Positions 7,716 through 10,978 of a stretch of DNA of 10,978 nucleotides are shown piece by piece. The translations under genes and the position numbers were made by a program. Within the stretch, counting starts at the first letter, position 1. Each line of letters opens with the position of its first letter. The notes under the pieces are model-generated. The model was not told the origin of the DNA. It saw only the letters and a list, made by a program, of their open reading frames with translations, and did no database searches. Where the stretch lies: positions 1 through 10,978 of the forward strand of contig JAHEEB010000060.1 in assembly GCA_024640925.1 (NCBI GenBank), written 5' to 3'. Source of the DNA: Bacteroidota bacterium. GTDB taxonomy: Bacteria > Bacteroidota > Bacteroidia > Bacteroidales > UBA10428.

Positions 7716-7728
7716 ACACTTAGTTTTG
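7697..7728 (+). promoter_or_regulatory. Bacteroidota-type promoter P1 of the large TPR/SUKH/ankyrin gene
   Basis: TAGTTTTG at 7721-7728 matches the Bacteroidota -7 consensus TAnnTTTG at every fixed base. A TTG (-33 box) ends at 7699, giving 21 bp of spacing. Transcription would start near 7735, leaving a leader of roughly 65 nt before the ATG at 7801. Confidence 0.5.
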
Positions 7729-7755
7729 TGGTTTAACATTACACAAGTACTTTTG
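7724..7755 (+). promoter_or_regulatory. Bacteroidota-type promoter P2 of the large TPR/SUKH/ankyrin gene
   Basis: TACTTTTG at 7748-7755 is a second perfect TAnnTTTG box. The TTTTG at 7724-7728 lies 19 bp upstream as the -33 element, close to the reported optimum. That TTTTG is also the end of the -7 box of P1, so the two promoters overlap and could not easily be occupied together. The expected start near 7762 leaves a leader of about 40 nt. Confidence 0.6.
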
Positions 7756-7800
7756 CGAATTCTTTTGACAAAATTTTATTAACCCTAACTTCCTGTAATT

Positions 7801-10800
7801 ATGTTTAATCTGACCGATGCAACTTTTCAATCCTTTCTTGAAAGAGATGTTACAATCGAAAACTTTTTGTGTATTGAACTAGACAGGAACATTGACAATA
7901 AGAAATTTGCTAAACTTCAAACAGCTTCTCAAAATGCCAGGAAAGGCGATTCAAAGCCTATTGATGAATTAGCAGAATTTATAGGTCATATGCCTTCACC
8001 TCTGACAAGAGAACGACTGATAGCATTTTATTACAACCAGGCAGGTTTTTACGATAAAGCCTTGGATTGGGGAATTAAAGCCCTGGAAGTATCGCCCCGG
8101 TGGGATCTGGATTCAGTCTCAAATATACTTAACATTATTACCTGGAACCTAAACCTCCTTGGTCGTAATGATGAAGCAAAGAGTTGGGGAACCAAAGCAG
8201 TTTTATACAATCCATATTTTCCATATACCATTGGGACATTAACTGAATTATATGGCTCTGTAAATGAGTATAATATAGCTCAAGGTTTCTACCTTTGGTT
8301 GAAGAACAATAATTTTGGTAGTCATTGCTGGGGAAATTATAAACCAAAAGAAAAAGGTGATTTCTATGAATACAAACCAAATCTTCGTTCGTTAGTTAAA
8401 CTAACTGATAATGATATTTATAAAGTTATAGTTAGTCAGCAACATTTTGCAAACAGACCCGCTGAAGCTAAAAGTTTTAATTTATCGTTGTCATTGGCTG
8501 CTGCAGGTCGATATGTTGAGGCTTTGCACAGTTGCCAGTTACTTGATAAAACAGCTTCTGATACGTTTAAAATTCAAACTGCTCTTCTGGCAAACGATTT
8601 AAAACAAAATATTTCTGATGAAATGCTAAAAGTCATTACATCGAAAAAAGATATATTCAGTGCTAATGCTGATACTCGTATTAAAGCTCTTAACAAACTG
8701 AAAGATAACGATAAAGAAAAAGCATGGTACCTGGTTTTTGACCCTGTATTTGATGTAAGTATGCATGCCTGCGAGAAACTTCTTGAGTTCGGGGTGCGTG
8801 ATGAGCTGATTTTTTATCTCGATCTGGCGAAAGAAATGGAATATAAAACAGGCAAAAGCATTCTTCATGGAGGAGCTCCAAAACCTTATCATTTGTCTGA
8901 AATATCAGGGAAATCGGCTGTTTCTTTAAGAGGTGTGGCTTTAATTGAAAAAATAATTGCCGATATTGAAGCCGGTAAATCCGGTATAAAAATACCTGTT
9001 CCTCAGCCTATTGCAAAAGAGAAGCTGGAAAAACTGGTTTTTGAAAAAGGAGTGCCTCTACCCCCATCACTTAAACGTTTTCTTGAGTTCGATGCTTCCT
9101 GGCTTGCAACAGATTATGGTATGTTGGATGATCTGGAAAATCCGGAATTCCAACCTGTCAGCGTGGCAGAGGCATTGCGCGACGGACTGAATGATGATAT
9201 TTTCTGGACTTCTTATAAAAAACTTCCCAAACCGCTTCCCCAGGCTAAATGTATACCTCTTGATTGTGGGTCTGAAACAATGCGAATACTTTTTCTGGGC
9301 AAGCCCGATAAAAACGGTGAATATGCAGTACTGGATCTCGATATTGATGATATGCCTGCTATTTATCTTGCCACCCCGGCATTTGATATTTGGCTGGCCC
9401 GTCAGGCAGGCTTGATATCAGATCCATCAACTGAATGTAAAAAGGAAATGGACGACTGTTCCAAAAGGCTTTTTGGCAAAGCTGAATGGCTCGAATGCAA
9501 TTATTATGAAGAAGATGATGAAGAATTCGATGAAGATGAAGAGGAAGATGATGATGAAGATGGGTCTCAACCTGCAAGAAAAGCAGTAAAAGGAATTAAG
9601 TTTACCCCCGAGCAATTGGCTAAACTTGACCGGGACAAAATGATAAAGGCTTTTGATAATGCCTCTGAAAATAATGACGAGGATGCTGCCTGGTTGCTTT
9701 TTGAAGAAATAAAAAGAAGGTTTACGAAGGATCAGAAGTGTTTGGATGGAGCTCTGGTTGTATGTGGCTTTAATGACTTCGCTCCTTTAATAAAACCTTT
9801 GCTTGATATTGGTGCTAGTCCAAATGCCGAAGGTTACTATGGTTCGGTACTTAAAGTTGCCTGTATTGGAAGAAGTTTCGGGATAGTTAAAACGTTGATA
9901 GATGCAGGTGCTAATGTAAACTGGAAAGATAAAGAAGATAAAGGTACTCCTCTCTCATCTGCCGCTGAGCATAAAAAGGCGGATATGGTTAAATATTTGC
10001 TTGAGCATGGAGCTAAACCAACACCTAATGCTTTATACGAGGCAATCAGTCAGTTTTATAAGGATAAAATTGAAAAGTCTGTAGAAATCATCAACCTGTT
10101 GCTCGATGCAGATCCCACAGTAATCAAAGAAAGTACGAATACCTGGTCTCCCCTGATTAAAGCTGTGGATGAAGGAAATCTTACATTAGTAAAACTACTT
10201 ATTGAACGTGGAGCTGATCCCAATTGTCTTGATTATGATGAAAGTAATTCACTTCAGGTAGCCTGGGGTAAAAATGCTACAGATATCTTTGAATATTTGC
10301 TCAAAACAAATGTTTCAAGAACTCACAAGAATAAGAAAGGTTGGTGTATCAACGATTTGTTTGATGAATCGGGAAAATTACCCAAAGTATTTCATGTAAA
10401 TATCTATGAAACAGATAAAGAACAACAGATAAACCTGAGGCTGAAATATATTTTCCGCAATCCATACCAGGCCGAATTCAGCAAGGTTAAAAATGCTATA
10501 TGTTTTCTTGAAGAGCTTGTTAATTGTGGTTTAGCCGGCAGCGACAGGTTTGATCCAAACAGCGCTCAATTTGCATGGAAAACCAAATTTCCTAAAGATA
10601 ACAAAAAACCAGTTGATGAAATTAATGTTGCATTTACTGTAAAATCTATAAGCGAAAGCACTTTTAATTTGTGGTTGCTTCAATTTATTAATTATGATTA
10701 TGGAATTTCTGAATTAGAACTGGTTGCTCAACCTATTGAAAATGGATTAGTTATAAACACTGATAAAGCTAAACAATGGCTTGAATCGCGAAACCCTTGT

Positions 10801-10978
10801 CAGATTAAACCCTGGTCTGACATACCTTTCCAGGTTAGCGAGGCAATGGCCACCAGCAGAATTTGTATGTTTCAACATCAGGGAAAACGCAATGAGAATC
10901 AATTGTACAAGATAGTCTGTGCAGCAAGAGAGATTGTTAAGAACTTTGAGGTTAAGGCTATTAAAGGTAAGTATGGAA
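7801..10978 (+). CDS. Very large cytoplasmic protein with TPR-like, SUKH-like and ankyrin domains (3' end outside window)
   Basis: The frame is open from the ATG at 7801 to the window end: 1059 codons with no stop. An in-frame TAA at 7786-7788 and two promoter boxes upstream fix this start. There is no signal peptide or TM segment, so the protein is probably cytoplasmic. Order: TPR-like helical pairs about 74-141; further helical region to about 395; SUKH (SMI1/KNR4)-like domain about 400-545, with VPLPPSLKRFLEF (418-430), a strand around CIPLDC (484-489), GEYAVLDLD (506-514) and a closing TPAFDIWLARQAG helix (525-537); acidic linker 570-587 (17 of 18 residues Asp/Glu); ankyrin repeats about 646-840 with LLDIGASPN, LIDAGANVN, LLEHGAKP and LIERGADPN; then an unrecognised alpha/beta region from about 861. 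SUKH domains occur widely as immunity proteins against polymorphic toxins, and ankyrin proteins can have the same role. An immunity or scaffold function is therefore plausible but inferred. The SUKH call is from motif pattern only. The remaining length and the next gene are not visible. Confidence 0.9.
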   Translation, partial: MFNLTDATFQSFLERDVTIENFLCIELDRNIDNKKFAKLQTASQNARKGDSKPIDELAEFIGHMPSPLTRERLIAFYYNQAGFYDKALDWGIKALEVSPRWDLDSVSNILNIITWNLNLLGRNDEAKSWGTKAVLYNPYFPYTIGTLTELYGSVNEYNIAQGFYLWLKNNNFGSHCWGNYKPKEKGDFYEYKPNLRSLVKLTDNDIYKVIVSQQHFANRPAEAKSFNLSLSLAAAGRYVEALHSCQLLDKTASDTFKIQTALLANDLKQNISDEMLKVITSKKDIFSANADTRIKALNKLKDNDKEKAWYLVFDPVFDVSMHACEKLLEFGVRDELIFYLDLAKEMEYKTGKSILHGGAPKPYHLSEISGKSAVSLRGVALIEKIIADIEAGKSGIKIPVPQPIAKEKLEKLVFEKGVPLPPSLKRFLEFDASWLATDYGMLDDLENPEFQPVSVAEALRDGLNDDIFWTSYKKLPKPLPQAKCIPLDCGSETMRILFLGKPDKNGEYAVLDLDIDDMPAIYLATPAFDIWLARQAGLISDPSTECKKEMDDCSKRLFGKAEWLECNYYEEDDEEFDEDEEEDDDEDGSQPARKAVKGIKFTPEQLAKLDRDKMIKAFDNASENNDEDAAWLLFEEIKRRFTKDQKCLDGALVVCGFNDFAPLIKPLLDIGASPNAEGYYGSVLKVACIGRSFGIVKTLIDAGANVNWKDKEDKGTPLSSAAEHKKADMVKYLLEHGAKPTPNALYEAISQFYKDKIEKSVEIINLLLDADPTVIKESTNTWSPLIKAVDEGNLTLVKLLIERGADPNCLDYDESNSLQVAWGKNATDIFEYLLKTNVSRTHKNKKGWCINDLFDESGKLPKVFHVNIYETDKEQQINLRLKYIFRNPYQAEFSKVKNAICFLEELVNCGLAGSDRFDPNSAQFAWKTKFPKDNKKPVDEINVAFTVKSISESTFNLWLLQFINYDYGISELELVAQPIENGLVINTDKAKQWLESRNPCQIKPWSDIPFQVSEAMATSRICMFQHQGKRNENQLYKIVCAAREIVKNFEVKAIKGKYG

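Noticed and set aside
8049..8892. Several minus-strand frames of 60-88 codons
   Set aside because: They lie inside the continuous 1059-codon plus-strand frame, which has a proper start, promoters and domains.
9359..9615. Minus-strand frames with a His-rich or Phe/Ile-rich product
   Set aside because: They are the complement of the GAT/GAA-rich acidic tract in the large plus-strand gene. The odd composition follows from those codons.

Overview
The window is AT-rich DNA that looks like the chromosome of a member of the phylum Bacteroidota. The evidence is a secreted glycoside hydrolase ending in a type IX secretion (T9SS) sorting domain, two periplasmic-TPR/one-TM signalling proteins of a kind common in that phylum, start codons without clear Shine-Dalgarno sequences, and perfect matches to the Bacteroidota -7 promoter box TAnnTTTG. 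The species cannot be named. No rRNA, tRNA, CRISPR array, insertion sequence or phage gene was seen.

Layout, left to right. (1) Positions 2-97 hold the 3' end of a plus-strand gene, possibly a TPR protein, followed by a good hairpin terminator. (2) An AT-rich gap of about 400 bp contains no convincing gene. (3) Three minus-strand genes read leftwards from about 5719: a 120-aa cysteine-rich protein of unknown function, then after 5 nt a TPR-containing membrane histidine kinase without a receiver domain, then after 76 nt a 944-aa family 3 glycoside hydrolase (beta-xylosidase-like) with FnIII-like, CBM6-like and T9SS sorting domains. (4) Divergent from these, on the plus strand at 5950-7632, is a TPR/one-TM protein with a C-terminal LuxR-type helix-turn-helix. 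(5) At 7801 a very large plus-strand gene begins and runs off the right edge. It encodes at least 1059 residues: TPR-like helices, a SUKH (SMI1/KNR4)-like domain, an acidic linker, ankyrin repeats and an unrecognised C-terminal domain. Two overlapping Bacteroidota-type promoters precede it.

How the genes may work together (inference). The histidine kinase and the LuxR-type protein share the order export signal, TPR sensor, single TM, coiled coil and cytoplasmic output, and have a similar juxtamembrane sequence. They are divergently transcribed, so they could form one regulatory module, perhaps controlling the hydrolase. No response regulator with a receiver domain is present. The large SUKH/ankyrin protein has no signal peptide and resembles cytoplasmic immunity or scaffold proteins associated with polymorphic toxins. 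No toxin lies in the window, so that role is unproven. It is the part of the window most worth following beyond the right edge.
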